DNA of 64,000 nt from the NCBI RefSeq assembly GCF_025642155.1, contig NZ_CP106798.1:2666001-2730000 (forward strand), in the 5' to 3' direction. The notes beneath the pieces were generated by a model that saw nothing but the letters and a program-made list of their open reading frames with translations, made no database searches and was not told the origin of the DNA. The first letter of the stretch is position 1. Each line of letters begins with the position of its first letter. Below are positions 30,583 through 39,294 of the stretch, piece by piece. This stretch comes from Streptomyces sp. HUAS 15-9. Its GTDB lineage: Bacteria; Actinomycetota; Actinomycetes; Streptomycetales; Streptomycetaceae. A program made the position numbers and the translations under genes.

Positions 30583-31745
30583 GCGTAGAACGCGGCCGTC
30601 GGGTACGACGCGACGAGGCTCGCCACCGACCGGTTGTAGGTGTTGGTGGAGTGGTACGACACGTACGGCACGCCCTGCGGGCTGCGGTAGGTGACGATCA
30701 TGGAGTGGTCCTTGGACCCGTCCTTGTTGAAGTCCATCTGCAGCACGTCGCCCAGGTCCAGCTGGTAGACGTTGGCGAGGCTGGTGACCCGCTTCGAGGA
30801 CAGGGCGAACCAGGAGAACTCGTTGACGCCGACGAACGAGTCGGACTGGATCTCGGAGTTGCCGAACCACTTGTGGAAGTCGTACGTGTAGCCGGGTACG
30901 TGCTTCCAGCCGCCCGCCTTCAGGGACTGGCTGACGAAGTTGGTGCAGTCGCCGCCCGCGCCCTGCCCGTTGTAGTCCGGGTAGTCGGGGTTGTAGTTCT
31001 TCCAGTACTTGGTCGCGTACGCCACCATGGCCTTGTAGTCGTACGTGCCGCCCGTGAGCTGCTTGGTGTTGGCCGGCGCGGGCCACGTCGTCGCCGCGCG
31101 GGGCGCCGAGGGCGGGCCGTCGTCGGCGGGGCTGGCCTTCACCGCGACGGTCGGCTGCTTGGCCACCTGGTTCACGGCGATGTAGCCGTTGTCGGTGTCC
31201 TTGATGTCGGTCAGCTGCCAGGTGCCGTTCCGGTCGGCCCGGAAGGTCAGCTCGTGGTGGGCCTGGAAGCCGGTGGTCTTCGGCTCGGTGCCCTTGACCT
31301 TCGCGTAGGTCAGCGTCGTCGACTCGGTGACGTCGGCCTTGGCCGTGCGGCCGGTCACCCGCGTCGCGTCCAGCGTGACCCGGGTGCTGCCGGCGCTGTA
31401 CTTCTCGCCCAGCTTCGCGAGGCGCGACTTACGGCCGTGCAGTTCGGTCAGCGCCGAGTTCTCCTCGCGCGACCGCGTGGCGGACAGCTTGACGTCGCCG
31501 GAGAAACCGGACGTGGCCCGCTTCTTGCGGCCCCCGTCCACCAGCGCGTCCGTGCGGTCGGTGAAGACCGCGTCGGCCAGCTTCTGGAAGGTCGCCTTGG
31601 TCGCGGCGTCCACGGTCGGGTCGTCGACTACGGCGGCGCCCGCGCTCCAGTTGGGTATCAGGGCCACTCCGGCGACGACCGAGGCGGCGGCCACCGAGAC
31701 TATTCCGGCACGACGGCCCTTACGGCTCAATCTTCTAGATTTCAA
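30570..31745 (-). CDS. Secreted amidase-domain protein (PF12671 type)
   Basis: A 391-residue precursor. A signal peptide (RAGIVSVAAASVVAGVALIP, cleavage after SAGA) is followed by a beta-rich middle part and a C-terminal putative amidase domain with YDYKAMVAYATKYWKNYNP, GAGGDCTNFVSQSLKAGGW, where Cys is the likely nucleophile, and KDHSMIVTYRS, the catalytic His. Such NlpC/P60-like domains cut peptide cross-links or amides in the wall. TTG 31745 follows AGAGGGGA 6 bases upstream. It comes after a deacetylase and a PBP-like gene on the same strand. Confidence 0.82.
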   Translation of the reverse strand: MKSRRLSRKGRRAGIVSVAAASVVAGVALIPNWSAGAAVVDDPTVDAATKATFQKLADAVFTDRTDALVDGGRKKRATSGFSGDVKLSATRSREENSALTELHGRKSRLAKLGEKYSAGSTRVTLDATRVTGRTAKADVTESTTLTYAKVKGTEPKTTGFQAHHELTFRADRNGTWQLTDIKDTDNGYIAVNQVAKQPTVAVKASPADDGPPSAPRAATTWPAPANTKQLTGGTYDYKAMVAYATKYWKNYNPDYPDYNGQGAGGDCTNFVSQSLKAGGWKHVPGYTYDFHKWFGNSEIQSDSFVGVNEFSWFALSSKRVTSLANVYQLDLGDVLQMDFNKDGSKDHSMIVTYRSPQGVPYVSYHSTNTYNRSVASLVASYPTAAFYAYRT

Positions 31746-31853
31746 TGATGTTCCCCTCTACACCGGTACACCTACCGGGAGATGGCATCTTCGCACGGCA
31801 TGTGTGCCGGTTGTGAAGGGGGTTGCACAAGTGGAATCACCGGTGCTCAGGCG

Positions 31854-33149
31854 TCACTTGACCACCGTCGACCAGTCCCCGGGCGACTGGGCCGGGTCCA
31901 GGCTGCGCAGGTTCGCCAGCGTCTGAGGCTTCTGCACGTCCATCCAGTCGGCCAGCTCCTTGAAGGAGACGCACTTGACGCCCTTCTTGGTGCAGACGTT
32001 CTTGACGACCTGGTCGACGGCCTTCATGTAGATACCGCCGTTCCAGTCCTCGAAGTGGTTGCCGACGAACAGCGGTGCCCGGCTGCCGTAGTACACACGG
32101 TTGAAGCCGGCCATGTAGGCGTCGACCGTCTGCTGCTCCCACCGCGGGTACATCGCCGGGTTGCCGGTGGTCTCACCGTCGGACTGGTTGTAGAGGAAGT
32201 TGAAGTCCATCGACAGGGCCTGGATCTTGTCCCCGTACGGCAGCAGCTGCAGCGGGAAGTTCCAGACGCCGTCCTTCTTCGACGGCCATATCTGGAAGTC
32301 GCCCGTGGAGCTGGCGTCATAGCGCCAGCCGTAGCTCTTGATGGCCTTCAGCAGGTTCGGCTGGCCTTCCAGGCAGGGCGCGCGGCCGCCGGTGACCTCC
32401 TTCTTGAAGTCGAAGGGCAGCGCGGGGATGTCCGTGTAGCCGGTGTTGGTCTTCCAGTTCTCCACGAGGGAGAAGAACTGGTCGATCTCCTGCTTCCAGT
32501 CGTCGACGCTCCAGTCCTTGCCGCTGCCCTTGGTCTCGCAGAAGTGGCCGTTGAAGTGGGTGCCGATGTCGTTGCCCTCGTTGTAGGCCAGGCGCAGCTG
32601 CTCCAGGGTGGTGCGGATGTGCTCGTCGGTGGGGTAGTCGATGGCCGCGGCGCCGGGCTTGTGCTGCGGCGGGTGGTACAGGTCCTTCTTGTCCTTGGGC
32701 AGCAGATAGATGCCGGTGAGGAAGAACGTCATATGGGCGTCGTACTGCTTGGCCAGCTCCCGGTAGTGGGAGAAGAGCTTGTCGTCGCCCTGCAGCGCAC
32801 CGTCCCAGGAGAAGACGACGAACTGGGGCGGCTTCTCACCCGGTTTGAGCGGTACGGCCTTCAACGTCCCTTTCTGCGGGCCCGTGTAGGAGGTCGAGCC
32901 ATCGCCGAGGATCTTGGTCTTGCCGTCCCACTTGGGCTCCTTGCCGGGCTTGGGCTTGGCGGCTCTGGAGCCCTTGGCGGACGCGGCGGGCGCCGTGTTG
33001 TCCTGGCGGGTCAGCGCCAGGAAACCGGCGACCAGCGAGGCCACGACGAGGAAGGCGGCCAGGGTCATGACTTCCGGGCGCGTTGCGCGGCGGGGTGCAC
33101 GGCGGGCGCGGTCCTGGCGGCGACGGCCGGACGGCTGCTTCCTGTTCAT
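31854..33149 (-). CDS. Secreted polysaccharide deacetylase-like protein
   Basis: A 431-residue protein. A membrane signal-anchor (LAAFLVVASLVAGFLALTRQ) follows a basic cytosolic tail; FVVFSWDGALQG (normal form is F-x-F-D-D-G), GNDIGTHFNGHFC (H-x-x-x-H in the metal site) and GWRYDASSTGDFQIWPSK are the NodB-fold blocks. One Asp of the usual DD pair is replaced by Trp (SWDG). NodB-type enzymes deacetylate wall polysaccharides. ATG 33149 lacks a strong ribosome site, but precedes the basic tail. Fifty bases separate it from the PBP gene. Confidence 0.8.
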   Translation of the reverse strand: MNRKQPSGRRRQDRARRAPRRATRPEVMTLAAFLVVASLVAGFLALTRQDNTAPAASAKGSRAAKPKPGKEPKWDGKTKILGDGSTSYTGPQKGTLKAVPLKPGEKPPQFVVFSWDGALQGDDKLFSHYRELAKQYDAHMTFFLTGIYLLPKDKKDLYHPPQHKPGAAAIDYPTDEHIRTTLEQLRLAYNEGNDIGTHFNGHFCETKGSGKDWSVDDWKQEIDQFFSLVENWKTNTGYTDIPALPFDFKKEVTGGRAPCLEGQPNLLKAIKSYGWRYDASSTGDFQIWPSKKDGVWNFPLQLLPYGDKIQALSMDFNFLYNQSDGETTGNPAMYPRWEQQTVDAYMAGFNRVYYGSRAPLFVGNHFEDWNGGIYMKAVDQVVKNVCTKKGVKCVSFKELADWMDVQKPQTLANLRSLDPAQSPGDWSTVVK

Positions 33150-33199
33150 GCGCGGCTCATTCTGTGGGGGTGGGGTGGGAGGTCGTCGGGCCGTCGGGA

Positions 33200-35506
33200 T
33201 CAACCGAGGCCCATGGCCTTCGCCCATATGACGTACGGAACGCTGTCATTGGTTGTACCGGCCAGGCCCTTGAGCGGAAGTGGTTCAAGACTCTTGGCGA
33301 GGTCCATGCGGTAGACGACGACCGCGGTCGACACGGAGTCGGCCGTTCCGGCGTACCAGGCGGCGGTGTCGTTCTGGGTGGTCCCGCCCTTCCCGCCCGG
33401 TGCGAGGGCGGCGCCGGTGCGCCCGCCGGTCGGTGTGGCGGGGGCGGTCGCGCCGGGGTGTGCGGTCAGCAGGGACTCCGTCAGCGCCTGGGAGACCTCC
33501 TGGGCCACCTCGGCGCCGACTGCCCGCCGTGGTGCGGGGGTGTCCAGCCTGACCGCCGAGCCGTTCCGGGTGATACGGCGCACCGAGTACGGGTCGGTGT
33601 GCTGCCCCTGCGCGGCGAAGGTGGCGTACCCGCTCGCCATCCGGATCGCGCTGGGCGTGGAGTTGCCCAGGGACATCGCGGGCACCTGCGGTCCCATGCT
33701 GGAGGGGAGCAGGCCGGCCGCCTCGGCGGTCTGCCGGACGTTGGCCAGGCCGGTGTCCATGCCGAGTTGCATGAACGGAGTGTTCACCGACTGGGCGAGC
33801 GCCTTGCCGAGGCTGATCTGCCCGTACGACTGCCCGCCGTCGTTGCGGGCGGCGACCCGCTTGCCGCTGCGGTCCCAGTACGGCCCCTCGGGTGTGGTGA
33901 CCGGGATGCCGTTGTCGCCGTTGTAGAGGGTCTGCGGGGTGACCGGGGTCGCGGGGCCGTTGCGGGACTTGTGGACGCCGTGCTCCAGACCGGCGGCATA
34001 GACGAACGGCAGGAAGGCCGAACCCGCCTGGACCGTCGACGCGTTGGACTCGTTGAAGCCCTGCTTACGGTGGTCCGGGCCGCCGTACACGGCGACGATC
34101 CGGCCGTCGGTGGCCACCGAGGCGGCACCGTAGTGCGCGGTCTTCACGCTCTTCGGGTCGTCCTGCTTCGCCTGCTTGCGGGCCTTGGTGACGGCGTCGG
34201 TGAGCTGGGACTCCCGCTTGCGGTCGAAGGTCGTGTAGATCTGGTAGCCGCCGAGGTCGAAGTCCTTGTCCGAGATGTGCGCGGACTTCTTGGCGTACTG
34301 CTGGGCCAGTTCCACGAGGTAGTCGCTCTGCGTGCCGGTGTCGAAGGCCCGGGTCGTCTTCAGCGGCTCGGGGAACGTCTTGTACTTGGCCCGCTCCGCC
34401 GGCGACAGCTTGCCGATCTTGACCATCCGGTCGAGGATCCAGGACCAGCGCTCCACGGCCCGTTTGTGGTTGGCCGCGCTGAGCGTGGGGTCGTAGAGTC
34501 CCGCGCCCTTCAGCAGGGAGGCCAGCACGGCGGCCTCGCTCGCGTTGAGCTTGCTGACGTCCTTGCCGTAGTAGGCCTGTGACGCGCGCTGGATGCCGTA
34601 CGTGCCGCGGCCGAACCAACTGGTGTTGAGATAGCCCTCGAGGATGTCGTCCTTGCTCATCTTGTTGTCGAGCTTGAGGGCGATCATCGCCTCGGTGAAT
34701 TTACGACTGATGGTCTGATTCTGGTTCAGATAGACGTTCTTGACGTACTGCTGGGTAATGGTGGAGCCACCCTGGGTGTCCCCTTCGCCGACCGTTCTCC
34801 ACAGCGCGCGGGTGATGCCCTTGAAGGAGATTCCGGGGTCGGAGTAGAAGCTCTCGTTCTCCGCCGCCAGCACCGCCCAGCGCACGTCCTCGGGTATGTC
34901 CTTCAGTGGCATCGCCTGCCGCTGCACCCAGCCGGTGCGGGCCATCGGCGTCCCGTCGGACCAGAAGTACACGTTGTCCTGCTGGGTGGCGTACGTGTTC
35001 AGGTTGGTCGGTATGTCCGTGGCGGCGTAGGCGACGACCAGGAACAGGCCGACCAGACCGAAGGACGACAGCCAGGCCCCGAGCCACTGGCGCCAGGAGG
35101 GCACCCAGCGGCGCCAGCCGCTGCGGCCGGGGCGGGGATAGAGGGGTTTGAGGCGGCGGGCGTACGGGGCGAGCGGCGCGAGCTTGGGGCCCGCGACGGC
35201 ACACAGGCCGGTGAGCGCGGCCATCAGGCGGCCGCGGGGACTGGGGCGGGCGCTGCGGCGGCGGTCGGCGCGGCCGCCCGAGGCGGCGGTCGGCGGGGGA
35301 GGCGGCACGCGGAGTTGCATGGTCTCGTCGGCGCGCAGGGCGGCGACGTTCAGATGAAGGGTCTCGTCCGCGCGCAGGGTCTCGTCCGCGCGCAGGGCGT
35401 CGACCTTCAGATGAAGCGTCTCGTCCGCGTCGGGCGGCGCACCGGCTTCGGGCCGGGCGTGGTCCTCGCCCTCCGGGTCGTCCGTCCGCTGTGATGCGTC
35501 GGTCAC
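33200..35506 (-). CDS. Class A PBP-like transglycosylase with degenerate transpeptidase motifs
   Basis: A 768-residue protein. A cytosolic tail with ADETLHL repeats and a membrane helix (WLSSFGLVGLFLVVAYAAT) precede a GT51 domain (AAENESFYSDPGIS with catalytic Glu, TQGGSTITQQYVKN, GYLNTSWFGRGTYGI). The penicillin-binding domain follows, but the SxxK motif reads GSAFLPF with Leu in place of Lys, and the KTG motif reads KGGT; SxN is kept as SVNTPF. It may polymerise glycan but lack cross-linking activity. GTG 35506 follows GAGGGGAG; the upstream frame has no ribosome site. Confidence 0.85.
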   Translation of the reverse strand: MTDASQRTDDPEGEDHARPEAGAPPDADETLHLKVDALRADETLRADETLHLNVAALRADETMQLRVPPPPPTAASGGRADRRRSARPSPRGRLMAALTGLCAVAGPKLAPLAPYARRLKPLYPRPGRSGWRRWVPSWRQWLGAWLSSFGLVGLFLVVAYAATDIPTNLNTYATQQDNVYFWSDGTPMARTGWVQRQAMPLKDIPEDVRWAVLAAENESFYSDPGISFKGITRALWRTVGEGDTQGGSTITQQYVKNVYLNQNQTISRKFTEAMIALKLDNKMSKDDILEGYLNTSWFGRGTYGIQRASQAYYGKDVSKLNASEAAVLASLLKGAGLYDPTLSAANHKRAVERWSWILDRMVKIGKLSPAERAKYKTFPEPLKTTRAFDTGTQSDYLVELAQQYAKKSAHISDKDFDLGGYQIYTTFDRKRESQLTDAVTKARKQAKQDDPKSVKTAHYGAASVATDGRIVAVYGGPDHRKQGFNESNASTVQAGSAFLPFVYAAGLEHGVHKSRNGPATPVTPQTLYNGDNGIPVTTPEGPYWDRSGKRVAARNDGGQSYGQISLGKALAQSVNTPFMQLGMDTGLANVRQTAEAAGLLPSSMGPQVPAMSLGNSTPSAIRMASGYATFAAQGQHTDPYSVRRITRNGSAVRLDTPAPRRAVGAEVAQEVSQALTESLLTAHPGATAPATPTGGRTGAALAPGGKGGTTQNDTAAWYAGTADSVSTAVVVYRMDLAKSLEPLPLKGLAGTTNDSVPYVIWAKAMGLG

Positions 35507-35743
35507 GACTGCGTCTCCCCTCGCACTCGGTCTTGCTCGCGTGGGTTGAGACTCAGCGGGTGGCACAGCCGCGGTGGGCGCGGCATCACGAGCCCCCCTG
35601 TTCCCCCCGGTCTTACGGCTCCTCGCGGCCTGCCTAAATTATCAGCGATCTTTTCAAAATCTCCGCACAAGTATCGGACACAGTCGAACACTCACGAAAT
35701 TCTGAGGTGTAGTGATTACTGTCACGCCCGTTAACCTGTGCTT

Positions 35744-35965
35744 ATGCCTCGCTACGAGTACCGCTGCCGAACCTGCGGCGACACATTCGAACTGAGCCGT
35801 CCCATGGCACAGTCCTCCGACCCCGCCGCCTGTCCCGCCGGCCACGACGACACGGTCAAGCTGCTGTCGACGGTAGCCGTCGCGGGTTCGGCCTCCGCAC
35901 CCGCCCCCGCGCCCCGTGCGGGCGGCGGAGGAGGCGGCTGCTGCGGCGGGGGCTGCTGCGGCTGA
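35744..35965 (+). CDS. FmdB-family zinc-ribbon protein
   Basis: A 73-residue protein. MPRYEYRCRTCGDTFELSRPM is the FmdB regulatory-domain signature, with Cys pairs YRCRTCG and ACPAGH for zinc. The tail ends in GGGGGGCCGGGCCG, a Gly/Cys-rich end common in Streptomyces copies. The function is unknown. ATG 35744 has no clear ribosome site and may be leaderless. It is divergent from the PBP gene through an AT-rich 237-bp region. Confidence 0.85.
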   Translation: MPRYEYRCRTCGDTFELSRPMAQSSDPAACPAGHDDTVKLLSTVAVAGSASAPAPAPRAGGGGGGCCGGGCCG

Positions 35966-36006
35966 GTCTCCCGGGAAGGCCGCCGCCGACGCCCCCGGGA
36001 GGCAGC

Positions 36007-36821
36007 CTAGGACGGCCGCCGCACCGTCCGCAGGAACTCCCGCAGGATCCGCTCCCCCCCGCCAGCACGCCCCGCTCGGGCAGCGCGCTGATCGCCGGTG
36101 CCGTCCAGTCGGCGTCGGCCAGCTCGCCGTGCCCCGGGCGCCAGCCCCGGTCGGCCGCGAGCAGCAGGTCGGCGTCGAGCAGCGAGTCGCCGGCCGCCAG
36201 GGTGAGGTCGGCGCCGGTACGGCGGGCGACCTCACGGACCGCCGCGCTCTTGGTGAGCGGCTTCGGCACGGCGTAGACCTTGCGGCCCTGCAGGGAGACC
36301 GTCCAGCCCCGGTTCTCCGCCCAGACCGCGAGCTCCTTCACCCACTCCTCGGGCAGCAGCTCGCGCTCGACCACCAGATAGGCGAAGAGGTCCTCGGCGA
36401 TCCGGTGCTTGCGCACCCAGGCGGGGTCGGCGGTCTCGGCCAGATGCGTGCGCACCTCCTCCAGCGGCGCACACTCCTCGGCCAGCCGGTCCAGCACCCG
36501 TGCGTGCCAGTCGGGGTCCGAGACGCCGTCCACCAGCAGATGGCCGCCGTTGGCACAGATCGCGTACTTCGGCGCCGGGCCCGGCAGGTTGATGCGCTGG
36601 TACTGCTTGCGGGTCCGGGTGGTCGTCGGCATGAACACCGCAGCGTCGCCGAGGTCGCCGAGCAGCTGCGCGGCCGTCTCCGTCATATAGGACAGCGGCC
36701 GGCTCTCGTGCACCTCGACGCACAGCAGCCGGGGCGCCCGCGCGTCCGGCATGGTCAGCGCCAGGGCCGCGGCGGAGTAGATCAGCGTACGGTCGAGGTC
36801 GCTCGCCACCAGCACCGGCAT
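36007..36821 (-). CDS. HAD-family phosphatase of the Ter biosynthetic module (apparent frameshift)
   Basis: Starts MPVLVASDLDRTLIYS, HAD motif I with Asp8 and Asp10, and holds FMPTTTRTRKQYQRI, GGHLLVDG and LAAGDSLLDADLLLAAD (motif IV). Near the end, GVLAG meets a run of seven G on the minus strand (plus-strand C at 36054-36060). One extra G would give ERILREF...VRRPS and a stop at 36007, the expected end; as sequenced, the frame runs on to 35856. It starts in the TGATG overlap with the PRTase stop, so is coupled to it. It probably dephosphorylates the pathway product. Confidence 0.75.
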
Positions 36822-39271
36822 CAGACCGTCACCGCCTTGCCGTCGGCGCCGGTCGCACCGCGCGTGTACCGCGGGTGGATCAGCCCCACGCAGGTGTACG
36901 GCAGTTCGCCGACCTCCTCGACGGGCACCCCTCTCTGCTCGGCCAGCAGCCGCACGTGGTCCAGGTCGGTGCCCGCCCCGGCGCGGGCGAGGATCTTCCA
37001 GGGCACCCGGCGCAGCAGCACCCGGGTGGTCTCGCCGACGCCGGGCTTGACGAGGTTCACGTCGTGGATGCCGTACTCCTCGCTGATCCGCTCGACCGCG
37101 GCCCAGCCCTCCCAGGTCGGGGTGCGGTCGGCGGCGAGGAGTTCCTTGACCGCCGTCTCCACGGTGTCCGTGACCTCGGGGAAGCGTGCGGCGACGGCGT
37201 CCAGGAAGGCCACCGACACATCCACGCCGGCGAGTTCGCGGTAGAACTTGGCGCCGTGGAAGTCGTTCGGGCCGACCAGGTCGGCGCGCAGGACGGTGCG
37301 TGAGATCAGGCCCGAGACCGTCGAGTTGAGGCAGGCCGACGGGATGAGGAAGTCCTCGCGGGTGCCGTACGTGCGCACGCACGAGCCCGGGTCGGCGAGC
37401 ACCGCGATCTCCGGGTCGAAGCCGGTGATCCCGTCGCGCGCCTCGAACTCCTCGATGGCGTCGGCGAGTTCGCGGCTGATCGCGCCCTTGCCGGTCCAGC
37501 CGTCGACGAAGACGACGTCCCGCGGGTCGTGGTGGGCGGCCAGCCAGCGCAGCGCGTTGGCGTCGATGCCGCGCCCGCGCACGATCGACACGGCGTAGTG
37601 CGGCAGGTCGAGGCCGTGCCGGAACTGGGCCCAGCGGCGCATCAGCACTCCGACCGGGGTGCCCGCGCGGGCCAGGGAGACCAGCACCGGCCGGGGCGAC
37701 CGCTCGGCGATCACCGTCTCGGTGACCGCGCCGACCGCGCGGGCGATCCGCTCGGCCGAGGCCTCCAGGGCCGCGTGGAACAGTTCCTGGTACCGCTCGC
37801 TCGGCTGGTACTCCACCGGCAGCGACTCGGCGTAGTGCGCGCCGCCGCTCTGGATCGCCTCCTCGCGCTCCTCGGTCGGCGCCTCCAGCGTCACGTCCGA
37901 GAGGTCCTGCAGCAGCCAGCCGACCTCGTCGGGCGCGTACGAGGAGAAGGCGGGGCCGCGGAGGGGCTCGGGCAGCATGGGGGGCCTTTCGGGTACGTAC
38001 AGGGGCTCGGGCACGTACGACGGTACGACGGCGAGCAGAACGTGCGGCGTGTGCGCGGCCAGCTGGGCCAGCAGGCCGTCGGGGGCGTGCAGTCGGGGCG
38101 TGTCGGCGGCCGAGTCGACCACCGCGACGACGGCGTCGAAGCCTGCGCCCGCGACGTTGTAGGCGTAGCGCTCGCCGGGGCCGTCGGCCGGGTCGTCGTG
38201 GGCCGGGAAGACCAGGCGGGTGCGTATCGCGTAGCCGGGGTCGTCGACGGCGAGGACGGGCGAGCGGGTGGTGGTGGAGTAGCGCACCTCGATGTTCGCG
38301 ACCTGCTCCAGCTCGCGGGCCAGCCGCAGGGGTGCGTACATCAGCTCCTCGAAGCCGAGGACCAGGACGCGGCGCGCGCCGGCGGGTATCGCCTCGGCGA
38401 GCCGCGCGGCCATGGTGGGCAGGGCGCCCTCCAGGCGGGCCCGGTGGGCGGGTGTGAACCCGTGCCGGCCGCCGTCGGGCAGGCCGCGCGGCCAGTGGAG
38501 CTCGACGGGGGTGATCCGGCCGGCCTCGGCCCCCGGTGCGGGTGCCTCCCGGGACTCGTGGCGGGCGACCAGCTCCTGTCCCTTCTCCAGCACGCCCTCG
38601 GGCAGCCGTACGGTTCCCGAGGCGGCGGCGACCAGGTCCACGCGGACGCCGATCTCCCGGGCGAAGGTCTCCAGGCGTCCGGCGTCCGCGGGTGAGCGCA
38701 TGTCGACGAGGGCGACCACGACGTACCGCCCGCGCGGGTAGCGCTCGTGCAGGTCGCGGATGGTGTTCAGGACGGTGTTGCCGGTGGAGAACTCGTCGTC
38801 GACGAGGACCAGCGGGCCGTCGCCGGCCAGCAGCGCCGGATCCTCCGGGAGCAGCAGGTGCGAGGTGGCGTGCGAGTGCGACTCCTCGAAGCCGCCCGCG
38901 CGGGCGACGCCCGTGACCGGGCGGCGGGTGGAGTGCAGATAGGGGGCGAGGCCCAGGCCGTCGGCGACCGAGTGGCCGAGGCCGGTGGCGGTCTCCGCGT
39001 AGCCCAGGACGACCGCCCTGGCCGCCTCCTCGTCGCCGAGGAGCTCGCGCACCCTGCGGCCCAGGGCGAACCCGTGCCCGTACACCACACCCGGCGACTG
39101 CGGCACGTGCTTGCCCAGCACATTGGAGACGAGCAGATGCGCCCGCCTGGGGTTGCGGCGCAGCGCGAGGCCGAGCAGGCCCGTCAGCGTGTCGTCGCCC
39201 GTCAGTCCGACCCCGAGTCGCTCGGCGACCCAACTGCCGGACCAGGCCCCGTCGTTCACTGCCTTGTTCAT
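36821..39271 (-). CDS. Multidomain Ter protein: PRTase, TRSP, StiP-like and Pelota domains
   Basis: An 816-residue protein. An N-terminal phosphoribosyltransferase domain carries the PRPP loop VLVDDEFSTGNTV (155-167); a TRSP domain (RRVLVLGFEELMYAPLRLARELE) occupies about 300-420; a StiP/PRTase-like domain with FVDGWTGKGAI and VLVSLARAGTPVGVLM spans about 450-700; and a Pelota-type RNA-binding domain (RVLLRRVPWKILARAGAG ... LAEQRGVPV) ends it. These domains make up the biosynthetic module of Ter systems, thought to produce a nucleoside-like metabolite. ATG 39271 follows AAGGA. It follows the lyase gene by 23 bp and overlaps the HAD start. Confidence 0.83.
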   Translation of the reverse strand: MNKAVNDGAWSGSWVAERLGVGLTGDDTLTGLLGLALRRNPRRAHLLVSNVLGKHVPQSPGVVYGHGFALGRRVRELLGDEEAARAVVLGYAETATGLGHSVADGLGLAPYLHSTRRPVTGVARAGGFEESHSHATSHLLLPEDPALLAGDGPLVLVDDEFSTGNTVLNTIRDLHERYPRGRYVVVALVDMRSPADAGRLETFAREIGVRVDLVAAASGTVRLPEGVLEKGQELVARHESREAPAPGAEAGRITPVELHWPRGLPDGGRHGFTPAHRARLEGALPTMAARLAEAIPAGARRVLVLGFEELMYAPLRLARELEQVANIEVRYSTTTRSPVLAVDDPGYAIRTRLVFPAHDDPADGPGERYAYNVAGAGFDAVVAVVDSAADTPRLHAPDGLLAQLAAHTPHVLLAVVPSYVPEPLYVPERPPMLPEPLRGPAFSSYAPDEVGWLLQDLSDVTLEAPTEEREEAIQSGGAHYAESLPVEYQPSERYQELFHAALEASAERIARAVGAVTETVIAERSPRPVLVSLARAGTPVGVLMRRWAQFRHGLDLPHYAVSIVRGRGIDANALRWLAAHHDPRDVVFVDGWTGKGAISRELADAIEEFEARDGITGFDPEIAVLADPGSCVRTYGTREDFLIPSACLNSTVSGLISRTVLRADLVGPNDFHGAKFYRELAGVDVSVAFLDAVAARFPEVTDTVETAVKELLAADRTPTWEGWAAVERISEEYGIHDVNLVKPGVGETTRVLLRRVPWKILARAGAGTDLDHVRLLAEQRGVPVEEVGELPYTCVGLIHPRYTRGATGADGKAVTV

Positions 39272-39294
39272 GCGTTCCTTGGGTTGGGCGGTGG

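Noticed and set aside
35856..39233. An open frame of about 1100 codons running through the HAD and PRTase region
   Set aside because: Only its final part is the HAD gene. The rest is another frame of the PRTase fusion gene, which is firmly supported.
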